Shown here: one piece after another, positions 1-9,904 of the stretch | Layout: each line of letters opens with the position of its first letter | Position numbering within the stretch: the first letter of the stretch is position 1 | NCBI RefSeq assembly: GCF_000313755.1 | Contig: NZ_AMZB01000118.1 | Location: 89,900 to 153,899 of the forward strand | Reading direction: 5' to 3' | Length of the DNA stretch: 64,000 nt | DNA from: Pseudomonas nitroreducens TX1 | GTDB lineage: Bacteria; Pseudomonadota; Gammaproteobacteria; Pseudomonadales; Pseudomonadaceae | The notes under the pieces: model-generated | Databases searched by the model: none | The model's input: the letters and a program-made list of their open reading frames with translations, nothing else | Told to the model about the DNA's origin: nothing | Translations under genes and position numbers: made by a program

Positions 1-137
1 TCGGGCTGCAGGTAGACATGGAAGTGCCGGCCAGTCAGGCGACGGCCTTCGAGCTCGACGCAACCGATCTCGATGATCCGGTGGCCGTCGGTGACCGGCA
101 TACCGGTCGTTTCAGTATCGAGTACGACGCTGCGCAT
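1..137 (-). CDS. dnaQ: DNA polymerase III epsilon subunit (partial, N-terminus)
   Basis: Only the first 45 codons lie in the window; the gene runs off the left edge. The start reads MRSVVLDTETTGMPVTDGHR, which contains the Exo I motif DxE (D7, E9) of DEDD-family 3'-5' proofreading exonucleases, so the product is the editing subunit of the replicative polymerase core. It follows rnhA on the same strand, the usual rnhA-dnaQ order in Pseudomonas. The ATG at 137 gives the expected start of the family. The rest of the exonuclease domain and the polymerase-binding tail cannot be seen. Confidence 0.93.
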   Translation of the reverse strand, partial: MRSVVLDTETTGMPVTDGHRIIEIGCVELEGRRLTGRHFHVYLQP

Positions 138-195
138 TCTCTGTGAAACCTTCTTGCGGTTGATGCGCCCGAAGCTTTCCGGGCGCTCATGATTC

Positions 196-639
196 TCAGC
201 GCGGCAGTTCGCTCACGCCACGGTTGGCGAGCATGTCGGCGCGCTCGTTGCCGGGGTGGCCGGTGTGACCGCGCACCCAGCGCCACTCGACATTATGCCG
301 GTTCACCTGCTCGTCCAGCGCCTGCCACAGGTCGGCATTCTTCACCGGCTGCTTGGCAGCGGTCTTCCAGCCGCGCTTCTTCCAATTGACCATCCACTCG
401 GTGATGCCCTGCATGACGTACTGCGAGTCGGTGACGATGCGCACGTCGCAATGCCGCTTGAGCGCAGCCAGGGCCATGATCGCGGCCATCAGTTCCATGC
501 GGTTGTTGGTGGTTTCCGCCTCGCCGCCCCACAGTTCGCGCTCGGCGCCCTTGTAGAACAGCACGGCGCCCCAGCCACCCGGACCCGGATTGCCCTTGCA
601 GGCGCCGTCGGTGTAGATCTCGACTTTCTCTTCGCTCAT
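196..639 (-). CDS. rnhA: ribonuclease HI
   Basis: 147 residues, the normal size for bacterial RNase HI, which cuts the RNA strand of RNA-DNA hybrids (R-loops, primer remnants). The DEDD metal-binding residues are visible: D11 ([11 protein letters not shown]), E49 (NNRMELMAA), D71 (VTDSQYV) and the late Asp in the GNERAD motif. The reading frame is open far upstream, but the ATG at 639 starts exactly where the family starts ([12 protein letters not shown]). It lies 11 bp after the methyltransferase gene and before dnaQ, probably co-transcribed with both. Confidence 0.95.
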   Translation of the reverse strand: MSEEKVEIYTDGACKGNPGPGGWGAVLFYKGAERELWGGEAETTNNRMELMAAIMALAALKRHCDVRIVTDSQYVMQGITEWMVNWKKRGWKTAAKQPVKNADLWQALDEQVNRHNVEWRWVRGHTGHPGNERADMLANRGVSELPR

Positions 640-650
640 TTGGCTCGCTT

Positions 651-1409
651 TCAGGACTCGGAATCGCGGCGACTGACCTTGGCCACCGGCAGCGGCACCA
701 GTTGGCCGCGCGGCTCGCGACGGGGCTGACGCAGGGGCCGCAGACCGACCACCAGCTTGCGCGCCACCAATAGATAGAAGCCGGCGCCGGAGCCCTGCAG
801 GACGGGGCCCCAGGTCTCCATGCGGGCCAGGCGGCCCTGCCACTTCGCCGATGCAAGCGGCGGACGATAACACCCGAAGCGGCGTTTCTCCAGCGCGAAG
901 CCCAGCAGGTTGAGCCAGTCGCAGACTCGGTTCGGCGAGATGCAGCGGGCGCGGCGCAGGGCGTCGCGGGCGAAATAATGGCGGATGCCCCAGGCACTCC
1001 AGGGATTGACCCCGACCACCAGCAGGTGTCCACCCGGACGCACGCTGCGCGCGGCTTCACGCAACAGGCGGTGCGGCGACAGGCAGAAATCCAGGCCGTG
1101 GTGCAGCAGCACCACGTCGGCGGCATGCTCGCCCAGCGGCCAAGCCGCTTCGTCGCAGGCGATCTCCACGCCGGGCAAGGGTGGCCCGAGGCGCACGCCA
1201 CGCTGGATATTGCCGACGCTGGCCGGCAGCTGCGCATGCGGTCCGTAATGCACAAGGTAACCGCCGAAATAGCGCTCCAACTCGTCGATCAGCAGTTGCT
1301 GCTCTTCGGCGAGCATCATCCCGCCGATCGGCCCGGACAGCCAATGGCGGGCCTGGTCGATCAGCTCGAGCCAGTCGGCATCCGCCTGGGCGAAGGGTTC
1401 TTCAATCAT
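651..1409 (-). CDS. class I SAM-dependent methyltransferase, substrate unknown
   Basis: 252 residues. The middle of the protein carries a Rossmann-type SAM methyltransferase domain of the Methyltransf_11 style: [31 protein letters not shown], then [21 protein letters not shown], the typical post-motif with RPGG. Substrate is not evident. The ATG at 1409 is preceded by AGGGGG at ribosome-binding distance; the upstream in-frame start is less likely. It corresponds by position to PAO1 PA1814. It is divergent from gloB and upstream of rnhA and dnaQ. Confidence 0.85.
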   Translation of the reverse strand: MIEEPFAQADADWLELIDQARHWLSGPIGGMMLAEEQQLLIDELERYFGGYLVHYGPHAQLPASVGNIQRGVRLGPPLPGVEIACDEAAWPLGEHAADVVLLHHGLDFCLSPHRLLREAARSVRPGGHLLVVGVNPWSAWGIRHYFARDALRRARCISPNRVCDWLNLLGFALEKRRFGCYRPPLASAKWQGRLARMETWGPVLQGSGAGFYLLVARKLVVGLRPLRQPRREPRGQLVPLPVAKVSRRDSES

Positions 1410-1495
1410 CACTACCCCCTGTGGGACAGCGCGACACAAAAGTGCGTATCCGCACTACTATGCGCCAATGCCCACCACTTGGCGACTTTCCACCC
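1410..1495. promoter_or_regulatory. divergent intergenic region, methyltransferase gene / gloB
   Basis: 86 bp between two start codons on opposite strands, so promoters for both the methyltransferase-rnhA-dnaQ unit and gloB should be here. No strong sigma70 -35/-10 pair could be assigned with confidence. Confidence 0.5.
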
Positions 1496-2290
1496 ATGAT
1501 ACAGATAGATGCTCTGCCCGCCTTTTCCGACAACTACCTCTGGCTGTTGCAGGATGTGACCCGCCGTGAATGCGCGGTGGTCGACCCGGGTGACGCCGCG
1601 CCGGTCGAGCGATGGCTGCTGGCCCATCCCGGCTGGAAGCTGACCGACATCGTCATCACCCACCACCACGCCGACCACGTCGGCGGTGTCGCCCGCCTCA
1701 AGGCCGAAACCGGCGCCCGTGTACTGGGCCCGGCGGGGGAAAAGATTCCCGGGCGCGACGTGGCGCTGGAGGACGGCGACCGTGTCGCAGTGCTCGGCCT
1801 GGAGTTCGAGGTCATCCACGTGCCCGGCCATACCCTCGGCCACATTGCCTATTTTCATGCAACGAACCGCCATGACGATGAAAGCCTGCCACTGTTGTTC
1901 TGCGGCGACACTCTGTTCGCCGCCGGTTGCGGCCGACTGTTCGAAGGCACGCCGGCACAGATGCATGCGTCGCTGAGCCGTCTGGCCGCCCTGCCCGGCC
2001 ACACCGCCGTGTACTGCGCCCACGAATACACCCTGAGCAACCTGCGCTTTGCCTGTGCAGTCGAACCGGGGAACCCGGAAGTGCTCGCCCGTTTCGAGGA
2101 AGTCAGCCGCTGGCGCGAACAGGGAAAGATCAGCCTTCCTTCTTCCATAGCTTTAGAGCGAGCGACGAATCCTTTCCTTCGCGTGTCGGAAACATCCGTT
2201 AAGAAAGTCGCCGACGAGCGGAACGGCCAGCAAATCCGCACGCCGGAAGAGGTCTTTGCGACCATTCGCCGCTGGAAGGATCAGTTCTGA
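1496..2290 (+). CDS. gloB: hydroxyacylglutathione hydrolase (glyoxalase II)
   Basis: 264 residues. Hydrolyses S-lactoylglutathione to D-lactate and glutathione, the second step of methylglyoxal detoxification in the cytoplasm. The metallo-beta-lactamase fold signature THxHxDH is present as THHHADH (H56, H58, D60, H61), followed by the VPGHTLGHI histidine motif, [13 protein letters not shown] with the bridging Asp, and [11 protein letters not shown]. The C-terminal substrate-binding part is also present. Start chosen at [14 protein letters not shown], the usual family N-terminus, although no strong Shine-Dalgarno precedes it. Confidence 0.95.
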   Translation: MIQIDALPAFSDNYLWLLQDVTRRECAVVDPGDAAPVERWLLAHPGWKLTDIVITHHHADHVGGVARLKAETGARVLGPAGEKIPGRDVALEDGDRVAVLGLEFEVIHVPGHTLGHIAYFHATNRHDDESLPLLFCGDTLFAAGCGRLFEGTPAQMHASLSRLAALPGHTAVYCAHEYTLSNLRFACAVEPGNPEVLARFEEVSRWREQGKISLPSSIALERATNPFLRVSETSVKKVADERNGQQIRTPEEVFATIRRWKDQF

Positions 2291-2369
2291 GGGCTGGCGA
2301 AATCTTGACCAGGATGGGCCCGGTTTCTAGAATCGCCGAAATTTTTGCCCCGGACATAGTCATCAGCCA

Positions 2370-3989
2370 ATGCCGCCCAAGACCAGAAAGACCTCCGATC
2401 TAGACGCATTGGCACGCGCCATCCGAGTCTCCATTGTCCTGCTCGCGGCGGGCCTGGCAGGCTGCCAGTCGACCCAGCAGACCGCCAGTGACAGCCAGGT
2501 CCGCAGCGCTTCCCGCGCCGTCGACGTGCAGTTCAACCCAGCCTGGAACCAGGCCCAGAACGATATCTGGGAACGCATGCGTGGCGGCTTCCAATTGCAG
2601 GACCAGCTCAATACCAACCCGCGTATCGAGCGTCAGCGCCTGTGGTTCATGAGCAACCAGTCGTTCCTGGAGAACGCCAGCGAGCGCGGTGCGCCGTACA
2701 TGCACTACGTCGTCGAGCGCTTGGAAGAGCGCGATATGCCGCTGGAGCTGGCGCTGCTGCCGATGATCGAGAGCTCGTACAACCCGATGGCCGTGTCGCG
2801 CGCCCAGGCCGTTGGCCTGTGGCAGTTCATCCCGAGCACCGGCACGCACTTCAACCTGCGCCAGACCAACTTCTATGACGGCCGTCGCGACATCACCGCG
2901 TCGACCAACGCCGCGCTGACCTATCTGACTCGCCTGCACGACATGTTCAACGGCGACTGGCTGCTCGCACTGGCCGCCTACAATGCCGGTGAAGGCACCG
3001 TCAGCCGCGCGATCGAGCGCAACGAGCGCCTCGGCCTGCCCACCGACTACTGGAACCTTCCGCTGCCCCAGGAAACCCAGGACTACGTACCCAAGCTGCT
3101 GGCCCTGTCGCAGTTGGTGAATGCCCCGACCATCTACGGCATCAACCTCAGCCCGATCGCCAACCAGCCCTACTTCACCTCGATCCGCGTCAAGCCGGGC
3201 CTGGATCTCTCCCAGGTCGCCGCGGTCGCCGACCTGGACCAGGACGAACTGCAACAGCTCAACCCGGCCTTCAAACGCGGCGTGACCCTGGACGGTCCGC
3301 ACCACCTGCTGGTGCCGCTGGCCAAGGCCGACTCCCTTAAAGCCGGGGTCGCGAACCTGCAGCCAGTCGAGCTCAAGCCCCTGGCGGCAACCGTGGCCAG
3401 CTCGGGCAGCCGCTACCGTGTACGCAAGGGCGATAGCCTGCACAGCATCGCCCAGCGCTACCGCCTGAGCGTGGCCGAGCTCAAGGCCGCCAACCGCCTG
3501 AGCGCGAACCGCCTGCGCAGCGGCCAGACCCTGGTCATCCCCGGCCAGCCCGGCCGCCCGACCATCGAGCCGGAAAGTCCGCGCCAACTGGCACAGGTGG
3601 AAAGCTCGAAGACCATCGCCAGCGCCCGCGTCGCTACGCGCAGCTACACCGTGAAGAACGGCGACACCCTGTGGAACATCGCCAAGAAGAACGGCGTCGA
3701 CGTTGCCGATCTCAAGCGCTGGAACGGTCTGGACAGCCACGGCGTCAAGCCCGGCCAGACGCTCAAGCTGCAGAGCGCCGCTGCCACCCAACTGGCTTCC
3801 AGCAGCAGGAGCAAGGCCAAACAGGACACCGCGACCTACTACAAGGTCAAGCAAGGCGACTCGATATCCATGATCGCCAAGCGCTTCAATGTCGAGACGC
3901 AACATATCCAGCGGTGGAACCCGCGCACCGGCAAGGCCCTGAAGCCCGGCCAGACGCTGACCCTGTACCTCGGCACCGCCAGCCGCTGA
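2370..3989 (+). CDS. mltD: membrane-bound lytic murein transglycosylase D with three LysM domains
   Basis: 539 residues. A lipoprotein signal ends in a lipobox LAGC with lipidated C32, so the enzyme should sit on the inner face of the outer membrane. The SLT domain (about 110-240) carries catalytic E134 in MIESSYNP, followed by AVGLWQFIPSTG and AAYNAGEGTV. The C-terminus has three LysM peptidoglycan-binding domains starting with YRVRKGDSL, YTVKNGDTL and YKVKQGDSI. It cleaves glycan strands to 1,6-anhydro products during wall turnover. It is 79 bp after gloB on the same strand, as in P. aeruginosa. Confidence 0.95.
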   Translation: MPPKTRKTSDLDALARAIRVSIVLLAAGLAGCQSTQQTASDSQVRSASRAVDVQFNPAWNQAQNDIWERMRGGFQLQDQLNTNPRIERQRLWFMSNQSFLENASERGAPYMHYVVERLEERDMPLELALLPMIESSYNPMAVSRAQAVGLWQFIPSTGTHFNLRQTNFYDGRRDITASTNAALTYLTRLHDMFNGDWLLALAAYNAGEGTVSRAIERNERLGLPTDYWNLPLPQETQDYVPKLLALSQLVNAPTIYGINLSPIANQPYFTSIRVKPGLDLSQVAAVADLDQDELQQLNPAFKRGVTLDGPHHLLVPLAKADSLKAGVANLQPVELKPLAATVASSGSRYRVRKGDSLHSIAQRYRLSVAELKAANRLSANRLRSGQTLVIPGQPGRPTIEPESPRQLAQVESSKTIASARVATRSYTVKNGDTLWNIAKKNGVDVADLKRWNGLDSHGVKPGQTLKLQSAAATQLASSSRSKAKQDTATYYKVKQGDSISMIAKRFNVETQHIQRWNPRTGKALKPGQTLTLYLGTASR

Positions 3990-4001
3990 GTTTCAGGCTG
4001 C

Positions 4002-4022
4002 GCCGGGGCGCACAGCCCCGGC
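4002..4022 (+). terminator. GC-rich hairpin after mltD
   Basis: Perfect 8-bp stem GCCGGGGC / GCCCCGGC with a 5-nt loop, 12 bp past the mltD stop codon. No T-tract follows, so it is at best a weak or factor-assisted terminator, or a 3' end stabiliser, separating mltD from the npp operon. Confidence 0.45.
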
Positions 4023-4105
4023 CGCATGTCTTCTGGCAGCACGGACAAGCTGCTACTGTACGACGCAACTCTCCTTCAGCCAGCCAGGATCGGATCCTAC
4101 GCCTG

Positions 4106-5935
4106 ATGCGTCGCTTGTCTCTGATGCTCCTGGGACTTTTCCTGGGCCTTCCCGCCTCCGCCCAGATCACCGAGAGTCACGGCTACGCCCAGTTCGGCGA
4201 CCTCAAGTACCCGGCCAGCTTCGATCATTTCGACTGGGTCAACCCCAAGGCTCCAAAGGGCGGCGTGCTGCGGCTGATGGGCCTGGGCACCTTCGACACG
4301 CTTAACCCCTACACCTTCAAGGGCAGCCCGCCGGTCAGCACCGCGGACTTCCTGCAGTACGGCGTCAGCGAGCTGAACGAGCCGCTGATGGTCGGCACCG
4401 GCCTGTACGACCCCTCCGGCGACGAGCCCGCCTCCAGCTACGGCCTGATCGCCCGCAGCGTGGAGTACGCTGAAGACCGCAGCTGGGTGGTGTTCAACCT
4501 GCGTCCGGAAGCACGCTTCCACGACGGCAAACCCATCACCGCCTACGACGTGGCGTTTTCCTACCGCACGCTGCTCAAGCATGGCCACCCGATGTACCGC
4601 ACCAACCTGCAGGAAGTGCAGCGGGTCGACATCCTCTCGCCGCAGAGCATCCGCTTCGTCTTCAAGCGCCACGACAACCCCCTGCTGATCCTGCGCCTGG
4701 GTGAGATGCCGGTGCTACCGCAGCACTACTGGAAAGGCCGCGACTTCCAGGCCACCACCTTCGAACCGCCGCTGGGCAGCGGCCCCTACCGGATCACCGA
4801 GGTGGTGCCGGGGCGCCGTCTGGTGTTCGAGCGGGTCAAGGACTGGTGGGGCAAGGACCTGCCGGTAAACCGCGGCAAGTACAACTTCGACCGCGTCGAG
4901 GTGGACTTCTACCGTGACGCCGGTATTGCCTTCGAAGCCTTCAAGGCCGGCGAGTTCGACATCTACATCGAGCACCAGGCGAAGAACTGGCGCAGCAACT
5001 ACCGCTTCCCGGCGGTACGCCGTGGCGACGTGGTGAAGGCTGAAATTCCCCACCAGATCCCCACCCAGACCCAGGCGCTGTTCCTCAATACCCGCCGCGC
5101 GACCTTCGCTGATCGTCGCCTGCGCGAGGCGCTGGGAATGATGTTCGATTTCGAGTGGACCAACCGCGCGCTGTTCAACGACGCCTATGTACGCGCCAGC
5201 AGCTACTACCCCAACAGCACCTTCGCCGCCACCGGTGTACCCCAGGGCCAGGAATGGCTGCTGCTTTCACCGTATCGTCAGCAGTTGCCCGAAGCGCTGT
5301 TCAAGCGTCCTTTCACGGTACCGGTGACCAAGGGAGCCGGCATCCCGCGGGAAACCCTGCGCCACGCATTGGGTCTATTGGCCGAAGCCGGCTGGAAGCT
5401 TTCCGGCGACCGACTGCTGGACGCCACCGGCACGCAGCTGCGCTTCGAGATCCTGCTGGTCAACCCCAGCCTGGAACGCATTCTCCAGCCGTATCGCGAG
5501 AACCTTGCCAGCATCGGCATCGATACGAGCTTGCGCACCGTGGACCGCGCCCAGTACAAACAGCGTCTGGACCAGTTCGACTACGACATGATTCTGATGA
5601 CCCTGCCCCAGACCCTGAGCCCCGGCCTCGAACAATGGCAGTACTTCCATTCCAGCCAGGCGGCGGTGAAGGGCAGCAAGAACTATGCGGGCATCGCCAA
5701 CCCCGTGGTGGACGCGATGCTCGAGAAACTCCTCGGCGCCACCGACCGCGACCAGCAGCAAGCCGCGGCGCGCGCCCTGGACCGGGTGCTGCTGTGGCAG
5801 CACTACAGCATTCCCAACTGGTACCTGAACAAGCACCGACTGGCGTACCGCAACCGCTTCGCCTTCGTCACCACGCCGCCCTACACGCTGGGTCTGCGGG
5901 CCTGGTGGCAAAAAGACCAGGAGAAAACCCTATGA
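4106..5935 (+). CDS. nppA1: peptide/nucleoside-antibiotic ABC transporter, periplasmic binding protein A1
   Basis: 609 residues with a Sec signal peptide (MRRLSLMLLGLFLGLPASA) and an SBP_bac_5 (DppA/OppA/YejA-like) fold: [59 protein letters not shown]. The set matches, in order, P. aeruginosa nppA1A2BCD (PA1811-PA1807), known for uptake of uridyl-peptide antibiotics and related to microcin C importer YejABEF. The stop overlaps the next start by 4 bp (ATGA). The ATG at 4106 is chosen because it begins the signal peptide. Confidence 0.85.
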   Translation: MRRLSLMLLGLFLGLPASAQITESHGYAQFGDLKYPASFDHFDWVNPKAPKGGVLRLMGLGTFDTLNPYTFKGSPPVSTADFLQYGVSELNEPLMVGTGLYDPSGDEPASSYGLIARSVEYAEDRSWVVFNLRPEARFHDGKPITAYDVAFSYRTLLKHGHPMYRTNLQEVQRVDILSPQSIRFVFKRHDNPLLILRLGEMPVLPQHYWKGRDFQATTFEPPLGSGPYRITEVVPGRRLVFERVKDWWGKDLPVNRGKYNFDRVEVDFYRDAGIAFEAFKAGEFDIYIEHQAKNWRSNYRFPAVRRGDVVKAEIPHQIPTQTQALFLNTRRATFADRRLREALGMMFDFEWTNRALFNDAYVRASSYYPNSTFAATGVPQGQEWLLLSPYRQQLPEALFKRPFTVPVTKGAGIPRETLRHALGLLAEAGWKLSGDRLLDATGTQLRFEILLVNPSLERILQPYRENLASIGIDTSLRTVDRAQYKQRLDQFDYDMILMTLPQTLSPGLEQWQYFHSSQAAVKGSKNYAGIANPVVDAMLEKLLGATDRDQQQAAARALDRVLLWQHYSIPNWYLNKHRLAYRNRFAFVTTPPYTLGLRAWWQKDQEKTL

Positions 5936-7797
5936 AAAGCCCCCGCCGCGCCGCGCTCTGCGCCGGCCTGTTGCTGGGACTGCTGGGCAGTGCGCAGGCC
6001 GCGCCGCAGCACGCCATCACCCTGTATGACGAGGCGCCCAAATACCCGGCGAACTTCAAGCACTTCGACTTCGTCAATGCCGATGCGCCCAAGGGCGGTA
6101 CGCTGCGCCTCTCCGATTTCGGCGGGTTCGACAGCCTCAACCCCTTCATCGCCAAGGGCAACTCAGCGCCGCAGATCAACCTGATCTACGACACCCTGAC
6201 CTTCCATTCCCTCGACGAACCCTTCACCGAGTACGGCCTGCTCGCCGAGAAGATCGAGAAGGACCCGGAGCACCGCTTCGTCCGCTACTACCTGCGCCCG
6301 GAGGCGAAGTTCCAGGACAGCACGCCGGTCACAGCCGAAGACGTGGTGTTCACCTTCGAGACGCTGATGAGGGACGGTGATCCCATGTACCGCAACTACT
6401 ACGCGGACGTCGACAAGGTGGTGGCCGAAGACAAGCTGCGCGTGCGCTTCGACTTCAAGCACGGCGACAATCGCGAGCTGCCGCTGATTCTCGGCCAGCT
6501 ATCGATCCTGCCCAAGCACTGGTGGGCCAGCCGCGACTTCAACAAGACCAACATGGAGCCACCGCTGGGCAGTGGCCCGTACCGCATTGCCAAAGTCGAG
6601 GCCGGCCGCTCGATCCGCTATGAGAGGGTCAAGGACTGGTGGGGCAAGGACCTTCCGGTGAACCGTGGCTTCAACAACTTCGACGCCGTGGTGGTGGAGT
6701 CCTACCGTGACCTCACAGTGGCCCTGGAAGCCTTCAAGGCCGGGCAGTTCGACTTCAATGACGAGCGCATCGCGAAGAACTGGGCGACCGCCTACGATTC
6801 GCCCGCCGTGCGTGACGGCCGCATCGTTCGCGAAGAGCCGGTGAACGGCAACCCGTGGGGCATGCAGGCCTATGCCTTCAACATCCGCCGCCCGGTGTTC
6901 CAGGACCCGCGCGTGCGTGAAGCCATCACCAACCTGTTCGACTTCGAGTGGACCAACAAACAGCTGTTCTTCGGCTCCTACCTGCGCGATGGCAGCTACT
7001 TCGAGAACTCCGAGATGGCTGCCAAGGAGCTGCCCGACGCGGAGGAGCTGAAGATCCTCGAGCCCCTGCGTGACAAGCTGCCGCCAGAGGTCTTCACCCA
7101 GGTCTACGTGCCGCCCACCAGCGACGGCAGCGGCATCATCCGCGAGCAAAAGCGCAAGGCCTACCAGCTGCTGCTGGACGCCGGCTACAGAATCGAGAAC
7201 GACAAGATGGTCGGCCCGGACGGCAAGCAGCTGAGCTTCGAGTTCATGCTCGCCCAGGCCGACTTCGAGCGCGTACTGCTGCCCTTCAAGCGCAACCTCG
7301 CCGAACTGGGCATCGACATGCAGCTGCGCCGTGTCGACGTCTCGCAGTACATCAACCGCCTGCGCTCGCGTGACTACGACATGATCGTCAGCAGTTGGCC
7401 GCAGTCCAGCTCGCCCGGCAACGAGCAGCGCGAGTTCTGGCACTCCAGCAGCGCCGACAAGCCCGGCAGCCGCAACTTCATCGGCCTGCGCGACCCGGGC
7501 ATCGACGCCCTGGTGGAAGGCCTGATCAACGCCGGCTCCCGCGAAAGCCTGGTGCGCCACGCCCGCGCCCTCGACCGCGCCCTGCTCTGGGGCCACTACG
7601 TGGTGCCCAACTGGTACCTGGGCAACTGGCGCATCGCCTACTGGAACCGCATCGCCCACCCGGAAAAGCTGCCGCCCTACAGCTACGCCCTGCAGACCTG
7701 GTGGCAGGCCCGCGACAAGGCCGTACCAACCCATACGGATGCCAAGGCCGCGAGCGAAACGCCGGCTGACGGCACCGTCGCCCAAGGGTCCAACTGA
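5932..7797 (+). CDS. nppA2: peptide/nucleoside-antibiotic ABC transporter, periplasmic binding protein A2
   Basis: 621 residues, signal peptide [23 protein letters not shown], and the same SBP_bac_5 architecture as the preceding gene. Shared blocks such as [26 protein letters not shown] and [15 protein letters not shown] show that the two arose by tandem duplication. It would deliver substrate to the NppBC permease. Translationally coupled on both sides: ATGA overlap upstream and TGATG overlap with nppB downstream. A divergent C-terminal tail of about 25 residues ([14 protein letters not shown]) is not present in A1. Confidence 0.85.
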   Translation: MKSPRRAALCAGLLLGLLGSAQAAPQHAITLYDEAPKYPANFKHFDFVNADAPKGGTLRLSDFGGFDSLNPFIAKGNSAPQINLIYDTLTFHSLDEPFTEYGLLAEKIEKDPEHRFVRYYLRPEAKFQDSTPVTAEDVVFTFETLMRDGDPMYRNYYADVDKVVAEDKLRVRFDFKHGDNRELPLILGQLSILPKHWWASRDFNKTNMEPPLGSGPYRIAKVEAGRSIRYERVKDWWGKDLPVNRGFNNFDAVVVESYRDLTVALEAFKAGQFDFNDERIAKNWATAYDSPAVRDGRIVREEPVNGNPWGMQAYAFNIRRPVFQDPRVREAITNLFDFEWTNKQLFFGSYLRDGSYFENSEMAAKELPDAEELKILEPLRDKLPPEVFTQVYVPPTSDGSGIIREQKRKAYQLLLDAGYRIENDKMVGPDGKQLSFEFMLAQADFERVLLPFKRNLAELGIDMQLRRVDVSQYINRLRSRDYDMIVSSWPQSSSPGNEQREFWHSSSADKPGSRNFIGLRDPGIDALVEGLINAGSRESLVRHARALDRALLWGHYVVPNWYLGNWRIAYWNRIAHPEKLPPYSYALQTWWQARDKAVPTHTDAKAASETPADGTVAQGSN

Positions 7798-8879
7798 TGC
7801 TGGCCTACATCCTGCGGCGCCTGCTGCTGATCATCCCCACCCTGTTCGGCATCCTGCTGATCAACTTCATCATCATCCAGGCCGCCCCCGGTGGCCCGGT
7901 CGAGCAGATGATCGCCAAGCTGGAGGGCTTCGATGCTGCCAGCGGCGGCGCCACCGGGCGTATCTCCGGCGGCGGTGGTGAAGTCGCCTCCGCCGGCACG
8001 CACTACCGCGGCGCCCAGGGCCTGGACCCGGAGCTGGTGAAGGAAATCGAGAAGATGTACGGCTTCGACAAGCCGGCCCCCGAGCGCTTCTGGATCATGC
8101 TCAAGAACTACGTGCACCTGGACTTCGGCCAGAGCTTCTTCCGCGACGCCAAGGTCACCGACCTGATCGTCGAGAAGCTGCCCGTGTCCATCTCCCTGGG
8201 GCTATGGAGCACGCTGATCATGTACCTGGTCTCGATCCCGCTGGGTATCGCCAAGGCGGTGCGCCACGGCAGCCATTTCGACGTCTGGACCAGCTCGGCA
8301 ATCATCGTCGGCTACGCCATCCCCGCATTCCTCTTCGCCATCCTGCTGGTGGTTCTGTTCGCCGGCGGCAGCTACTGGGACTGGTTCCCCTTGCGCGGGC
8401 TGACCTCCAACAACTTCGACGAGCTGACCTGGGGCGGCAAGGTCCGCGACTACTTCTGGCACTTGGCGCTGCCCATCACCGCGCTGGTGATCGGCAACTT
8501 CGCCACCATCACCCTGCTGACCAAGAACAGCTTCCTCGACGAGATCGGCAAGCAGTACGTGGTCACCGCCCGCGCCAAGGGCCTGACCGAACGCCGCGTG
8601 CTCTACGGCCACGTGTTCCGCAACGCCATGCTGCTGATCATCGCGGGCCTGCCGTCTGCCCTGCTGGGTATCTTCTTCACCGGATCCTTGCTGATCGAGG
8701 TGATCTTCTCCCTCGACGGACTGGGCCTGCTCAGCTTCGAGGCGGCGCTGAACCGCGACTACCCGGTGGTATTCGGCACGCTGTTCATCTTCACCCTGTT
8801 CGGCCTGATCATGAAGCTGGTCAGCGACGTCCTCTACACGCTGGTCGATCCGCGCATCGACTTCGAGAACCGGGAGTAA
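7797..8879 (+). CDS. nppB: ABC transporter permease, YejB/NppB type
   Basis: 360 residues. First transmembrane helix at the extreme N-terminus ([20 protein letters not shown]), a periplasmic insertion, then the BPD_transp_1 domain with about five more helices. The EAA cytoplasmic loop is recognisable as [20 protein letters not shown] and contacts the ATPase. YejB-type permeases pair with a YejE-type partner, which is the next gene. Start codon overlaps the nppA2 stop by one base, so translation is coupled. Confidence 0.88.
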   Translation: MLAYILRRLLLIIPTLFGILLINFIIIQAAPGGPVEQMIAKLEGFDAASGGATGRISGGGGEVASAGTHYRGAQGLDPELVKEIEKMYGFDKPAPERFWIMLKNYVHLDFGQSFFRDAKVTDLIVEKLPVSISLGLWSTLIMYLVSIPLGIAKAVRHGSHFDVWTSSAIIVGYAIPAFLFAILLVVLFAGGSYWDWFPLRGLTSNNFDELTWGGKVRDYFWHLALPITALVIGNFATITLLTKNSFLDEIGKQYVVTARAKGLTERRVLYGHVFRNAMLLIIAGLPSALLGIFFTGSLLIEVIFSLDGLGLLSFEAALNRDYPVVFGTLFIFTLFGLIMKLVSDVLYTLVDPRIDFENRE

Positions 8880-8883
8880 TCCG

Positions 8884-9903
8884 ATGCGCCTGTCTCCCAT
8901 CAATCAGCGCCGCTGGGCGCGCTTCAAGGCCAACAAGCGCGGCTGGTGGTCCCTCTGGCTGTTCCTCACGCTGTTCGTCCTGAGCCTGGGCGCCGAGCTG
9001 ATCGCCAACGACAAGCCACTGGCGATCCGTTATGACGGCCAGTGGTACTTCCCGGTGGTCAAGCGCTACCCGGAAACCGCCTTCGGCGGCGAGTTCCCCA
9101 TGGAGGCCAACTACAAGAGCCCGTACATGCGCGAGCAGATCGCGCAGAAGGACGGCTGGATTCTCTGGCCGCCGATCGCCTACAGCTACGACACCATCAA
9201 CTACGACCTGCGGGTGCCGGCCCCCTCCGCGCCCACCTCGGAGAACTGGCTGGGCACCGACGACCAGGCGCGCGATGTCATGGCGCGGGTGATCTACGGC
9301 TTCCGTGTCTCCGTGCTGTTCGCCCTCATCCTCACCGTGCTCAGCTCCATCATCGGCGTCGCCGTGGGCGCGCTGCAGGGCTTCTACGGTGGCTGGATCG
9401 ACCTGCTCGGCCAACGTTTCCTGGAAATCTGGTCGGGCCTGCCGGTGCTCTACCTGCTGATCATCCTCGCCAGCTTCGTGCAGCCAGGCTTCTGGTGGCT
9501 GCTGGGGATCATGCTGCTGTTCTCCTGGATGAGCCTGGTGGACGTGGTGCGCGCCGAGTTCCTCCGTGGCCGCAACCTGGAGTACGTGCGCGCCGCACGT
9601 GCCCTGGGCATGCGCAACGGGGCGATCATGTTCCGCCACATTCTGCCCAACGCGATGATCTCCACCCTCACCTTCATGCCCTTCATCCTCACTGGCGCGA
9701 TCGGCACCCTGACCTCCCTGGACTTCCTCGGCTTCGGCCTGCCCGCCGGCGCGCCGTCGCTGGGCGAGCTGGTCGCCCAGGGCAAGTCCAACCTGCAGGC
9801 GCCCTGGCTGGGCATCACCGCCTTCGTGGTGCTGGCCGTGATGCTGAGCCTGCTGGTGTTCATCGGCGAAGCCGCCCGCGATGCCTTCGACCCGAGGAAG
9901 TGA
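8884..9903 (+). CDS. nppC: ABC transporter permease, YejE/NppC type
   Basis: 339 residues with an N-terminal segment typical of YejE (RRWARFKANKRGWWSLWLFL), one helix, a periplasmic stretch of about 100 residues, then five helices of BPD_transp_1. The EAA loop reads YVRAARALGMRNGAIMFRHI. Second membrane subunit of the Npp importer. Four bp after nppB and one bp before nppD, so clearly one operon. Confidence 0.88.
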   Translation: MRLSPINQRRWARFKANKRGWWSLWLFLTLFVLSLGAELIANDKPLAIRYDGQWYFPVVKRYPETAFGGEFPMEANYKSPYMREQIAQKDGWILWPPIAYSYDTINYDLRVPAPSAPTSENWLGTDDQARDVMARVIYGFRVSVLFALILTVLSSIIGVAVGALQGFYGGWIDLLGQRFLEIWSGLPVLYLLIILASFVQPGFWWLLGIMLLFSWMSLVDVVRAEFLRGRNLEYVRAARALGMRNGAIMFRHILPNAMISTLTFMPFILTGAIGTLTSLDFLGFGLPAGAPSLGELVAQGKSNLQAPWLGITAFVVLAVMLSLLVFIGEAARDAFDPRK

Positions 9904-9904
9904 C